Shown here: positions 1-7,372 of the stretch, piece after piece
Position numbering within the stretch: the stretch's first letter is position 1
Layout: the number at the start of each line of letters is the position of its first letter
Assembly (NCBI RefSeq): GCF_018131015.1
Contig: NZ_JAFCJJ010000012.1
Span: 1 to 64,000 of the forward strand
DNA length: 64,000 nt
Source: Bradyrhizobium diazoefficiens
GTDB taxonomy: Bacteria; Pseudomonadota; Alphaproteobacteria; Rhizobiales; Xanthobacteraceae
Reading direction: 5' to 3'
Translations under genes and position numbers: made by a program
The notes under the pieces: model-generated
Seen by the model: only the letters and a program-made list of their open reading frames with translations
What the model was told of the DNA's origin: nothing
The model's database searches: none

Positions 1-59
1 CCGCACATATGGATGCAAGCGATCCGATCAAATCTCTCAAAGCTCTTGTGCCACGGGGG

Positions 60-118
60 CCGTCCACATATGGGTCCTGGCTTTCGCCAGGACGACGGCG
101 GAGTGTGGGGCGCGCAAT
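60..118. repeat. partial REP-like palindrome
   Basis: Short GC-rich dyad around TCCTGGCTTTCGCCAGGA at about 76-93, with flanks resembling the 'gtcctggctttcgccaggacgac' style of dispersed element common in Bradyrhizobium. It lies downstream of the glycosylase gene, which is transcribed leftward. The first 122 bases hold no gene I can support. Confidence 0.4.
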
Positions 119-122
119 AACC

Positions 123-635
123 CTATGCGGCGATCCACGCCGCAAGCTCGCGCCATGGCTGCAGCGTCCAATGCCCGGATGCGGCGCCGGACGGCGAGGG
201 CAGCACGAAGATCTCCGGCCAGTTTTCATCGCGCGGCTGCCGCCCCAGCGCAATCCCGCGCGACGGCCTGCCATAGAACAGGCTCGCCGCCTTCTTGCTC
301 GTGAATGCGATCGTCTTCGGCCGACATTTTTCGATCTTGGCCCGAAACCCCGGCACGTCGATCGATGCGGCCGCGATCTGGTGGTCCATCCCCGCGCCCG
401 ACTTGGAGAGATCGGTGAAGCCGATCCCGAGCTCGAGCAGCGAAGCAAACTCGCCCGGCTGATAGCGCCGCGGCGTGATGCCGGCCTCATGGATCGCGCG
501 CCAGAAGCGGTTGCCGGGATGGGCGTAGTAGTGCCCGAGCTCGGCCGAGCGCGTCGAGGCGGCGGTGCCGACGAAGACGAGGCGGAGGTGCTGGCGGAGT
601 TGGTCGGGGAGGCGGTGGAGGGCGCTGTCGGGCAT
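123..635 (-). CDS. mug: Mug/TDG-type mismatch-specific DNA glycosylase
   Basis: Predicted cytoplasmic base-excision repair enzyme that removes uracil or other damaged bases from mismatched double-stranded DNA. The 170-residue length and fold pattern fit the family: an N-terminal motif VGTAAS at residues 22-27, an aromatic GNRFW segment, an internal GIGFTDL segment, and the C-terminal PSPSG motif at about 146-150 that corresponds to the NPSG intercalation loop of Mug. The catalytic Asn of the classical GINPG motif is Ala here, a variant I believe recurs in alphaproteobacterial members. I chose the ATG at 635; a TTG at 647 would add four residues. The ribosome binding site is weak. The gene is monocistronic, about 100 bp from the divergent HD-domain gene. 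Confidence 0.8.
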   Translation of the reverse strand: MPDSALHRLPDQLRQHLRLVFVGTAASTRSAELGHYYAHPGNRFWRAIHEAGITPRRYQPGEFASLLELGIGFTDLSKSGAGMDHQIAAASIDVPGFRAKIEKCRPKTIAFTSKKAASLFYGRPSRGIALGRQPRDENWPEIFVLPSPSGAASGHWTLQPWRELAAWIAA

Positions 636-731
636 CGAAGAAACCAATGAACTGCATGTGGGAAGCGCGCGGCGCTCAGCTGTTCGGACCGACGGCTACC
701 ATTTCTGTCCGTCGCGTCCTATACCTTGGTG

Positions 732-1277
732 ATGAACCGCGAAGAATTAAGCGCCGCCTACGCGGCGCCGGGCCGCCACTATCACAACCTCGCGCATATC
801 GAGGACTGCCTCGCTGCGCTCGCGCGGGTGGAGGGCCTCTCGGCGCACGAGCGCGAGATTCTATCGGAAGCGATCTGGTGGCACGACGTCGTCTACGATT
901 CTGCCCGATCGGACAATGAAGAACTCAGCGCGCAACTCGCCGAACGGCACGTCCGCGACGATCTTCGCCACGAGGTGGGCCGTCTAATCCGCCTTACCAA
1001 GGCGCATGAGGTCCAAGCGGACGATCGTCTCGGCGCGCTCCTGATCTCGATCGATCTCAGCATCCTGGGTGCGGCGCCCGCGCGATACGACGCCTATGCG
1101 GCCGCGATCAGGCAGGAATTCATCCACGTCAGCGACAGCGACTATCGCGTTGGCCGCGCCGGTGTGTTGCGTCGGTTCGCCGCTCGCCCGGTCATCTTTC
1201 CCGATGCCCGCTTCGCCGCAACTTTTGACCGGCAAGCCCGCGACAATCTCGCGCGTGAACTGGCTTCTTTGAGCTGA
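732..1277 (+). CDS. HD-domain predicted metal-dependent phosphohydrolase
   Basis: A 181-residue protein of the small COG4339-like family of HD-superfamily proteins; the substrate is unknown. Visible signatures are HYHNLAHI near residues 16-23 and the metal-binding His51-Asp52 pair in WWHDVVYD, followed by a helical C-terminal half. The arrangement H...HD...D fits a divalent-metal phosphohydrolase fold, though no activity can be inferred from sequence alone. Start: ATG at 732 is preferred over in-frame TTG 726 and GTG 729. It is divergent from the glycosylase gene and convergent with the thiamine operon, separated by a strong hairpin. Confidence 0.75.
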   Translation: MNREELSAAYAAPGRHYHNLAHIEDCLAALARVEGLSAHEREILSEAIWWHDVVYDSARSDNEELSAQLAERHVRDDLRHEVGRLIRLTKAHEVQADDRLGALLISIDLSILGAAPARYDAYAAAIRQEFIHVSDSDYRVGRAGVLRRFAARPVIFPDARFAATFDRQARDNLARELASLS

Positions 1278-1324
1278 GACTCCCGCTCACTCGCGTAGGT
1301 GCTTCTCGGCAGAGGTTAAACAGA

Positions 1325-1346
1325 AAGCCGGGCTTTCGCCCGGCTT
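1325..1346 (-). terminator. rho-independent terminator of the thiamine operon
   Basis: Perfect 8-bp stem AAGCCGGG/CCCGGCTT with a 6-nt loop. Read on the minus strand it is followed by TTTCTGTTT, so it best terminates the thi operon leaving thiC, and may also stop transcripts from the HD-domain gene on the plus strand. Confidence 0.75.
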
Positions 1347-1399
1347 CCTCACCTTCGATGGATGTCCGTCCCAAGCCCGGGCAGGACGAGTGGAGAGTC

Positions 1400-3298
1400 T
1401 CACAACACCCGATTGCTCTCCTTCACCTTCTCCGCATCGAGATACACGCTCGACCCCATCTCCTTGAACTTCTCGCTCATCTGCTTCATGCCGTCCTCGA
1501 CGGTGCCGGCCATCGACATGCCGATCGCGTTGGGGTCGTTCAGGGTTGCGGCGTAGTCGCGGACGTCCTGGGTGATCTTCATCGAGCAGAATTTTGGGCC
1601 GCACATCGAGCAGAAATGGGCGACCTTGTGGGCTTCCTTCGGCAGGGTCTCGTCGTGGAAGCTCTTTGCGGTGTCCGGATCGAGGCCGAGGTTGAACTGG
1701 TCGGTCCAGCGGAAGTCGAAGCGGGCGCGGGACAGCGCATCGTCGCGCAGCTGCGCGGCGGGGTGGCCCTTGGCGAGATCGGAGGCGTGGGCCGCGATCT
1801 TGTAGGTGATGACGCCGGTCTTGACGTCGTTGCGGTCGGGCAACCCCAGATGCTCCTTCGGCGTGACGTAGCAGAGCATGGCGCAGCCGAACCAGCCGAT
1901 CATGGCCGCACCGATGCCCGAGGTAATGTGGTCATAGCCCGGCGCGATGTCGGTGGTCAGCGGCCCGAGTGTATAGAACGGCGCCTCGCCGCACTCCCTA
2001 AGCTGCTTGTCCATGTTGATCTTGATCTTGTGCATCGGCACGTGGCCGGGGCCCTCGATCATGACCTGGCAGCCCTTGTCCCACGCAATCTTGGTCAGCT
2101 CGCCGAGCGTCTCGAGCTCGGCGAACTGCGCGCGGTCGTTGGCGTCGGCGATCGAGCCGGGACGCAGGCCGTCGCCGAGCGAGAACGAGACGTCATACTT
2201 GCGCATGAGGTCGCAGATCTCGTCGAAATGCGTATAGAGGAAGCTCTCCTTGTGATGCGCCAGGCACCACTTCGCCATGATCGAGCCGCCGCGCGACACG
2301 ATGCCGGTGACGCGGCTGGCGGTGAGGTGGATGTATTGCAGGCGCACGCCGGCGTGGATCGTGAAATAGTCGACGCCCTGCTCGCACTGCTCGATCAGCG
2401 TGTCCTTGTAGAGCTCCCAGGTCAGCTTGACGGGATCGCCGTTGCACTTCTCCAGCGCCTGGTAGATCGGCACGGTGCCGATCGGCACGGGGGCGTTGCG
2501 AAGAATCCATTCGCGCGTGGTGTGGATGTTGCGGCCCGTGGAGAGGTCCATCACGGTGTCGGCGCCCCAGCGGATCGCCCACACCATCTTCTCGACCTCT
2601 TCCTCGACCGACGAGGTCACCGCCGAGTTGCCGATATTGGCGTTGATCTTGGTGAGAAAATTGCGGCCGATGATCATCGGCTCGAGTTCACTGTGGTTGA
2701 TGTTGGAGGGGATGATGGCGCGGCCGCGCGCGATCTCGGAGCGCACGAACTCCGGCGTGATGAAGGCGGGGACTTCAGCGCCGAAGCTCTCGCCGTCGGC
2801 GAGCGCGGCTTCGGCGCGCTCCAGTTGCTGCTTGCGCCCGAGATTTTCGCGCGCGGCGACGTAGATCATCTCCTTGGTGATGATGCCGGCGCGGGCGAAT
2901 TCGAGCTGGGTAATCTTGTGTCCGTCGAGGCCGCGCAGCGGCTTGTGATAGGCACTGAACGCACGCGCCGCCTTGTCGGTGGAGACGCTGCCATTGTCCT
3001 CCGGCTTGATCTGGCGCCCGTCATATTCCTCGACGCCGCCGCGCTCCAGCACCCATTGCTTGCGGTTGCGCGCCAGGCCCGCGTTGACGTCGATGGTGAC
3101 GGACGGGTCGGTGTAGGGGCCCGAGGTGTCGTAGACCGGCAGGTTCGGCTCACCGGCGCCCTCGGACAGCATGATCTCGCGCAGGGGCACGCGCAGGTCG
3201 GGGGCGGCATCGGGCGAGGCGAAGATCTTTCGCGAGGAGGGCAGCGGGCCGGTGGTGACGGCGGGAATGGTTTTTTCGGGATTGGAGCGGATGTTCAT
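1400..3298 (-). CDS. thiC: phosphomethylpyrimidine synthase ThiC
   Basis: Radical-SAM enzyme converting aminoimidazole ribotide to hydroxymethylpyrimidine phosphate, the pyrimidine half of thiamine. The 632-residue length is typical for proteobacterial ThiC. The C-terminal CX2CX4C iron-sulfur motif is present (Cys563, Cys566, Cys571 in HFCSMCGPKFC), as are hallmark stretches GADTVMDLSTG and GPGHVPMHKI. The start is secure: ATG at 3298 follows AAGGAGG. It is the last gene of the riboswitch-led operon and lies 190 bp beyond thiE; a REP-like palindrome fills that gap. It has no TPP aptamer of its own, although thiC is often the gene directly behind one. Confidence 0.98.
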   Translation of the reverse strand: MNIRSNPEKTIPAVTTGPLPSSRKIFASPDAAPDLRVPLREIMLSEGAGEPNLPVYDTSGPYTDPSVTIDVNAGLARNRKQWVLERGGVEEYDGRQIKPEDNGSVSTDKAARAFSAYHKPLRGLDGHKITQLEFARAGIITKEMIYVAARENLGRKQQLERAEAALADGESFGAEVPAFITPEFVRSEIARGRAIIPSNINHSELEPMIIGRNFLTKINANIGNSAVTSSVEEEVEKMVWAIRWGADTVMDLSTGRNIHTTREWILRNAPVPIGTVPIYQALEKCNGDPVKLTWELYKDTLIEQCEQGVDYFTIHAGVRLQYIHLTASRVTGIVSRGGSIMAKWCLAHHKESFLYTHFDEICDLMRKYDVSFSLGDGLRPGSIADANDRAQFAELETLGELTKIAWDKGCQVMIEGPGHVPMHKIKINMDKQLRECGEAPFYTLGPLTTDIAPGYDHITSGIGAAMIGWFGCAMLCYVTPKEHLGLPDRNDVKTGVITYKIAAHASDLAKGHPAAQLRDDALSRARFDFRWTDQFNLGLDPDTAKSFHDETLPKEAHKVAHFCSMCGPKFCSMKITQDVRDYAATLNDPNAIGMSMAGTVEDGMKQMSEKFKEMGSSVYLDAEKVKESNRVL

Positions 3299-3343
3299 GG
3301 GATCCTCCTTTTACTTTTAATTCCTAGGTGCAATCTCAATCTC

Positions 3344-3462
3344 GTCATCCTGAGGCGCGAGGCCGGCGGCGCGAACGCGCCGCTGGGCGAGCCTCGAAGG
3401 ATGAAAGAGCCGGGCCGTCGCCCTTCGAGGGCCGCTGAAGAAGCGGCCACCTCAGGGTGACG
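3344..3462. repeat. REP-like palindromic doublet (CATCCTGAGG family)
   Basis: Fills most of the thiE-thiC gap. It contains CATCCTGAGG and CTCGAAGGATG dyad arms and an inner hairpin around GGCGGCGCGAACGCGCCG, the same units seen at 13211-13340, 20533-20666 and 20968-21104. It sits inside an operon, so its stems would be transcribed in the thi mRNA. Confidence 0.75.
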
Positions 3463-3488
3463 GGATGTACAGGGGACGAGTGCGCGCA

Positions 3489-4094
3489 TCACGCAGCCTC
3501 CCTTTGGCCGAGCCATTGCCGCACCCGCGCGTCGGGGTCGGTATTCTGTGTGACGTCGGAAACGACGGCGATGGAGTCCGCGCCCGCGGCAAAGATCTCC
3601 GCGGCGTGCTCGAACTTGATGCCGCCGATCGCGACCAGCGGGATGGTGCCGATGCGCTTCTTCCACGCGCTGATCTTCGGAATGCCCTGCGGGGCAAAGC
3701 GCATGGATTTCAGCGTGGTGAAGAAGATCGGGCCGAGCGCGACGTAGTCGGGCTTTGCCGCGAGCGCGGTCGCAAGCTCGGCGTCGTCATGGGTGGAGAC
3801 ACCGAGCGAGAGGCCGGCCTCGCGGATCGCCTTGAGGTCGGCGTCGGCCAGGTCTTCTTGGCCGAGATGCAGGTATTTTGCGCCCGCGACGATCGCCGCG
3901 CGCCAATAGTCGTTCACGACCAGCCTCGCCTGCGTGCCTTTCGTGATCGCCAGCGCGTCGGTGACGATCTGCAGCGCGTCGGCGTCGTTGAGCTCCTTGG
4001 CGCGGAGCTGGATGGTGCCAGCGCCGAGTTTTGTCAGGCGCTCGACCCAGGCCAGGCTGTCGACGACGGGATAGAAGCGATCAGGATACGGCAT
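3489..4094 (-). CDS. thiE: thiamine phosphate synthase ThiE
   Basis: Joins hydroxymethylpyrimidine diphosphate and thiazole phosphate to give thiamine phosphate in the cytoplasm. The 201-residue TIM-barrel protein shows the family blocks QLRAKELND, VVNDYW, YLHLGQEDL (pyrophosphate/Mg site), LGVSTHD and YVALGPIFFT. I chose the ATG at 4094, whose reading frame overlaps the end of thiG by 14 bp, over an upstream TTG at 4112. The overlap implies translational coupling. It is a short standalone ThiE, not fused to ThiD or ThiN. Confidence 0.92.
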   Translation of the reverse strand: MPYPDRFYPVVDSLAWVERLTKLGAGTIQLRAKELNDADALQIVTDALAITKGTQARLVVNDYWRAAIVAGAKYLHLGQEDLADADLKAIREAGLSLGVSTHDDAELATALAAKPDYVALGPIFFTTLKSMRFAPQGIPKISAWKKRIGTIPLVAIGGIKFEHAAEIFAAGADSIAVVSDVTQNTDPDARVRQWLGQREAA

Positions 4095-4863
4095 GCCAGA
4101 ACGGGGTCCCAACGACAGGGGTGGAGGGGGAGGCGAAGTCGCGGGCGTTCATCAGCCCGGCCTCATAGGCGGTGCGGCCGGCCTCGACGCCGAGACGGAA
4201 GGCCTTTGCCATCGCGACGGGATCGGCGGCCTTGGCGATCGCGGTGTTGAGCAGCACGGCGTCGTAGCCGAGCTCCAGCGCGTGCGCGGCGTGCGAGGGC
4301 GCGCCTAAGCCGGCGTCGACCACCAGCGTGATGTCGGGCAGCCGCTCGCGCAGCAGCTTGAGCGCGTCGCGGTTGATGATGCCGCGGGCCGAGCCGATCT
4401 GCGCGGCCCATGGCATCACCACCTTGCAGCCGGCATCGACCAGGCGGTTGGCGACCGAGAGATCCTCGGTGCAATAGGGGAACACCTCAAAGCCGTCCTT
4501 GATCAAAATGGCGGCGGCCTCGACGAGGCCGACGACGTCGGGCTGCAGCGTGTCGTTGTCGGCGATGACCTCGAGCTTGATCCAGGACGTGCCGAACAAT
4601 TCGCGCGCGAGCTTGGCGGTCGTCACCGCCTCGCGCACGCTGCGGCAGCCGGCGGTGTTCGGCAGCACGGTGACGTCGAGCTCGCGGATCAGCTTCCAGA
4701 ACGCATCGCCGGTCTTGCCGCCGGCGGATTCGCGCCGCAACGACACCGTGACGATGTTCGAGCCGGAGGCGCGGATCGCCGATTGCATGATCGCGGGCGA
4801 AGGATAGAGCGCGCTGCCGATGAGGAGGCGCGAGGCGAAGGTCTTGCCGTAGAAGGTCACCAT
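4081..4863 (-). CDS. thiG: thiazole synthase ThiG
   Basis: Forms the thiazole ring from deoxyxylulose 5-phosphate, dehydroglycine and ThiS thiocarboxylate. The 260-residue length is normal. Features include FASRLLIGSALY at the N terminus, TVSLRR, PNTAGCRS, the Schiff-base lysine in IKLEVI, and phosphate-binding VDAGLGAPSHA followed by AVLLNTAIAKA. It lies between thiS (182 bp upstream, gap containing a REP-like element) and thiE (overlapping). The dehydroglycine donor is probably supplied by the ThiO encoded at the head of this operon rather than by a ThiH-type enzyme. Confidence 0.97.
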   Translation of the reverse strand: MVTFYGKTFASRLLIGSALYPSPAIMQSAIRASGSNIVTVSLRRESAGGKTGDAFWKLIRELDVTVLPNTAGCRSVREAVTTAKLARELFGTSWIKLEVIADNDTLQPDVVGLVEAAAILIKDGFEVFPYCTEDLSVANRLVDAGCKVVMPWAAQIGSARGIINRDALKLLRERLPDITLVVDAGLGAPSHAAHALELGYDAVLLNTAIAKAADPVAMAKAFRLGVEAGRTAYEAGLMNARDFASPSTPVVGTPFWHAVS

Positions 4864-4887
4864 GGTTCAGGTGTCTCCCCAAATGCA

Positions 4888-4993
4888 GCTGTCATCCCCG
4901 CGAAAGCGGGGATCCAGTATTCCAGAGGCGGCGCGGCTGGAGCCGATAAGCCGCGGCGTACTGGATCGCCCGGTCAAGCCGGGCGATGACAGC
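4888..4993. repeat. REP-like palindrome (GTCATCCCCGC family)
   Basis: The element is bounded by GCTGTCATC and GATGACAGC, perfect inverted ends about 100 bp apart, with inner hairpins CCCCGCGAAAGCGGGG and CGCCCGGTCAAGCCGGGCG. It occupies the thiS-thiG gap inside the operon. Confidence 0.75.
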
Positions 4994-5045
4994 GGAATGT
5001 GTGGTGCGCGCCGGGACGACGAATGGAGAGAGCGTACTTGCATCC

Positions 5046-5243
5046 TCACCCTCCCTGCCGCGGCGTGATGATCTCGATCTCGTCGCCTGCCTTGAGCGCG
5101 GTTTCGGCCCAGCGGCTTTTCGGCACGACGTCGTAGTTGAGCGCGATCGCGAAATGGGTGCCCTCGTAGTCGAGCTCGGCGAGCAGCGCATCGACGCTGG
5201 CCGACGTCACGTCGCGTGCCTCGCCGTTGACGATCACATGCAT
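5046..5243 (-). CDS. thiS: sulfur carrier protein ThiS
   Basis: Small ubiquitin-like sulfur carrier, 65 residues, ending in the diagnostic C-terminal Gly-Gly (ITPRQGG) that is adenylated and converted to a thiocarboxylate to feed ThiG. Its reading frame overlaps the 3' end of thiO by 10 bp, so translation is likely coupled. No thiF or other adenylating enzyme is present in this window; it must be encoded elsewhere. Confidence 0.95.
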   Translation of the reverse strand: MHVIVNGEARDVTSASVDALLAELDYEGTHFAIALNYDVVPKSRWAETALKAGDEIEIITPRQGG

Positions 5244-6241
5244 TGCATCACCTCGTTGTCGATCTGGCCGCGCTCGACATAGTTGAGCGTTAATTCGGCG
5301 AGCGCAGGCGCAATCAGGAAGCCGTGGCGGTAGAGCCCGTTGATGGTGATGCGGCCGCCGCGGATGCCGATGCGCGGCAGATTGTCGGGAAAGGCCGGGC
5401 GCAGGCCCGAGCCGAACTCGACGATGCGGGCTTCGCCGAAGGCCGGATGCACGGCATAGGCCGCCCCTAGCAGCTCCAGCGCGGAGCGGACGCTGACGCC
5501 GGTGTCCTCGGCCTCGATCGAGGTCGCGCCCAGCATGAACAGATTGTCCTCGCGCGGGATGACGTAGAGCGGCCAGCGCGGATGGATCAGCCGCACCGGG
5601 CGCGCGAGCTGCACCTCGCTGGTCTCGATCAGGATCATCTCGCCCTTGACGCCGCGCAAGTCGGGCTGCTCGTCGCGCGCGGACAGGCCCCGGCAGTCGA
5701 TGACAATGCCGTCAAGATCCTTCGCCGAGACATCGCTGCCGAACTTGATGGTGCCGCCGGCGGCCTTGATGCGCTCGTGCAGCTTCGGCAGCACGCGGCG
5801 CGGCTCGACATGGCCCTCGTTCGGGAAGAACAGCGCGTCGCGGAAACGGCCTTCCAGCGAGGGTTCGAGCCCGGCAAGACCGGCGGCATCGAGCCGGCTG
5901 TGCTCCTGGGTCATGCGGGCAAAGCGCTCGAAATCGTTGCGCTCGCGCGGATGGGCGACGACGAGGGAACCGTTGAACGGCGTGTCCGGCAATTCGCGCC
6001 GCCAGATGTCGAGCGAGCGCAGGCCGAGGCGGCTGATGATGGGTTCCGCGACCTCCGCCTCGCAATAGGGCGCGAGCATGCCGCCGGCCCAGTGGCTGGT
6101 GGCGTCGGTCATGGTGGCGTCACGCTCGTGCAGGGTCACGGCGTGGCCGGCCTGCGCGAACAACAGCGCCTGCCAGGCCCCTGCAATGCCTGCTCCGATG
6201 ATGGATACCGGTGAATCCGGCCGCTTTTTCGTCTGCAACAT
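5234..6241 (-). CDS. thiO: FAD-dependent glycine oxidase ThiO
   Basis: Oxidises glycine to the imine needed by ThiG for thiazole synthesis. The 335-residue protein has the N-terminal dinucleotide-binding motif VSIIGAGIAGAW, then a DAO-type oxidoreductase body with the conserved C-terminal RPAFPDNLP and NGLYRHGF blocks. The ATG at 6241 lies immediately after the TPP riboswitch; its ribosome binding site is part of the aptamer's 3' strand (see the riboswitch entry). First gene of thiO-thiS-thiG-thiE-thiC. Confidence 0.92.
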   Translation of the reverse strand: MLQTKKRPDSPVSIIGAGIAGAWQALLFAQAGHAVTLHERDATMTDATSHWAGGMLAPYCEAEVAEPIISRLGLRSLDIWRRELPDTPFNGSLVVAHPRERNDFERFARMTQEHSRLDAAGLAGLEPSLEGRFRDALFFPNEGHVEPRRVLPKLHERIKAAGGTIKFGSDVSAKDLDGIVIDCRGLSARDEQPDLRGVKGEMILIETSEVQLARPVRLIHPRWPLYVIPREDNLFMLGATSIEAEDTGVSVRSALELLGAAYAVHPAFGEARIVEFGSGLRPAFPDNLPRIGIRGGRITINGLYRHGFLIAPALAELTLNYVERGQIDNEVMQCM

Positions 6242-6245
6242 CCCT

Positions 6246-6371
6246 GTCCCTTCGCCGGCATGACCCGGATCAGGTTCAAAGGGTCACCGCGGTCCTGGGC
6301 TGGCTTGCTGAAGTGCAGGCTTGCCCATTTAGCGGTATCTCAGCTCCTCCTCGGAGCACCCCTCGGAACGG
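6246..6371 (-). promoter_or_regulatory. TPP riboswitch (THI element)
   Basis: On the minus strand the canonical aptamer signatures appear in order: GGGGTGCTCC, the pyrimidine-sensing CTGAGATACC, ACCCTTTGAACCTGATC, GGGTCATGCCGGCGAAGGGA. The P1-proximal GAAGGGACAGGG ends directly at the thiO ATG, so the purine-rich ribosome binding site is embedded in the aptamer end. This points to ligand-dependent control of translation initiation. A long variable arm lies between the CTGAGA and ACCCTTTGAACC elements. I saw no separate terminator hairpin with a U tract between aptamer and thiO. Confidence 0.95.
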
Positions 6372-6436
6372 CGCTAATGTATGCCAGTGGGGGCCGGTGT
6401 CAACGCGTTTGGCCCGGAACCCCCACTGCGTGTGAG

Positions 6437-6952
6437 TTACCTGAGCGCCTGCGCCCGCGCGTTGCGGAGGCGGTGCGGCGCGGCGGCGAAGATCGGCTGC
6501 GGAGTACCGTTTGGCTCCTGCCAGGCTTGTGTGCTGGCGGTTTGCACCGTCTGCAGCCGCTGCCGCTTTGCGGCGTAGTAATAGCCGCCTGCATAATAAC
6601 GAATGGCTCGGGCGTGGTCGCCGTTCGCGGCCTGGTAGGCACCGGCGAGATATTTCACGGCATAGGTGAGGTTGGTGTTGGGATCGCGCAGGCCCGCGGC
6701 ATCGCCGGTGTAGCCGAGCCCGCGAGCGGTCGCGAGCTTGATCTGCATCAGGCCGATGGCGCCGCCGCGGCCGACGACGCCGGGCCGATAGCGACTCTCG
6801 CGCATGATGACGCGGTGCACGAGCGCCTCCGGCACGCCATTGGCGCGCGCATGCGTCGCAACCATCTCGGCATAGTCGGCTTCGCTTGCGAATGCTCCTT
6901 GCGGCAACAAGAGTCCGGCCGCGACCAGCGCGGCAACGCCTGACATTTTCAT
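6437..6952 (-). CDS. exported lytic transglycosylase (SLT domain)
   Basis: Periplasmic muramidase-like enzyme expected to cleave peptidoglycan with formation of 1,6-anhydromuramic acid. The 171-residue protein has a signal peptide (MKMSGVAALVAAGLLLPQGAFA), the catalytic Glu in IMRESRYRPGVVG, the GLMQIKLATARGLGY block and NLTYAVKYLAG followed by IRYYAGGYYYA, the standard SLT motif order. The C-terminal 40 residues are basic and unstructured. Start 6952 has AGGAACGATCTC before the ATG. It is transcribed away from the zinc-ribbon gene and toward the riboswitch promoter region. Confidence 0.9.
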   Translation of the reverse strand: MKMSGVAALVAAGLLLPQGAFASEADYAEMVATHARANGVPEALVHRVIMRESRYRPGVVGRGGAIGLMQIKLATARGLGYTGDAAGLRDPNTNLTYAVKYLAGAYQAANGDHARAIRYYAGGYYYAAKRQRLQTVQTASTQAWQEPNGTPQPIFAAAPHRLRNARAQALR

Positions 6953-7138
6953 GAGATCGTTCCTGAGGTCCCCTTGTGACCCCCAGTGCCCGTCCGTCCT
7001 TAGGACGTGCGAACACGGCGATGATGTGGCCGAACGACGGCGCGCGGCGGTTCCGCGCCGTCGCGGCAGCGAGCCTGTCTATTCGCATGAGCACGCAAAA
7101 GGACGTATGAAGCCGCCTTGCGAATTGGGAGAGGCGCC

Positions 7139-7363
7139 ATGACAACAACATCAAGCATGGCCGTAGCAGCAGCTATCGACGACATCCCGAGGCAGAATCC
7201 CTGTGCCCAGTGCGGCGCGCCGATCGCGGAGCCCGACTGGATCGAGCCGGGCGATGGCCGCATCACCTATCTCTGGACCTGCCACGCCTGCAACTACAGC
7301 TTCGAGGCGATCGCGATCTTCGAGGAGCCCGTGCTCGTCGAAGCTCCACCGCTCGCGGCGTGA
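7139..7363 (+). CDS. small Cys4 zinc-ribbon-like protein
   Basis: A 74-residue cytoplasmic protein of unknown function. Two CxxC pairs (CAQCG and CHAC, about 33 residues apart) suggest a single structural zinc site, and the tail is acidic and hydrophobic. ATG 7139 follows GGGAGAGGCGCC, a good ribosome binding site, so I prefer it to an upstream in-frame start at 7118. Its stop is 9 bp from the stop of the convergent histidine kinase gene. Confidence 0.65.
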   Translation: MTTTSSMAVAAAIDDIPRQNPCAQCGAPIAEPDWIEPGDGRITYLWTCHACNYSFEAIAIFEEPVLVEAPPLAA

Positions 7364-7372
7364 TGTTGTGAT

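Noticed and set aside
1358..3460. 700-codon open frame on the plus strand opposite thiC
   Set aside because: Antisense to a complete, motif-bearing ThiC; sequence is Arg/Asp/Val/Leu-rich as expected from the complement of GC-rich coding DNA, and has no recognisable domain.
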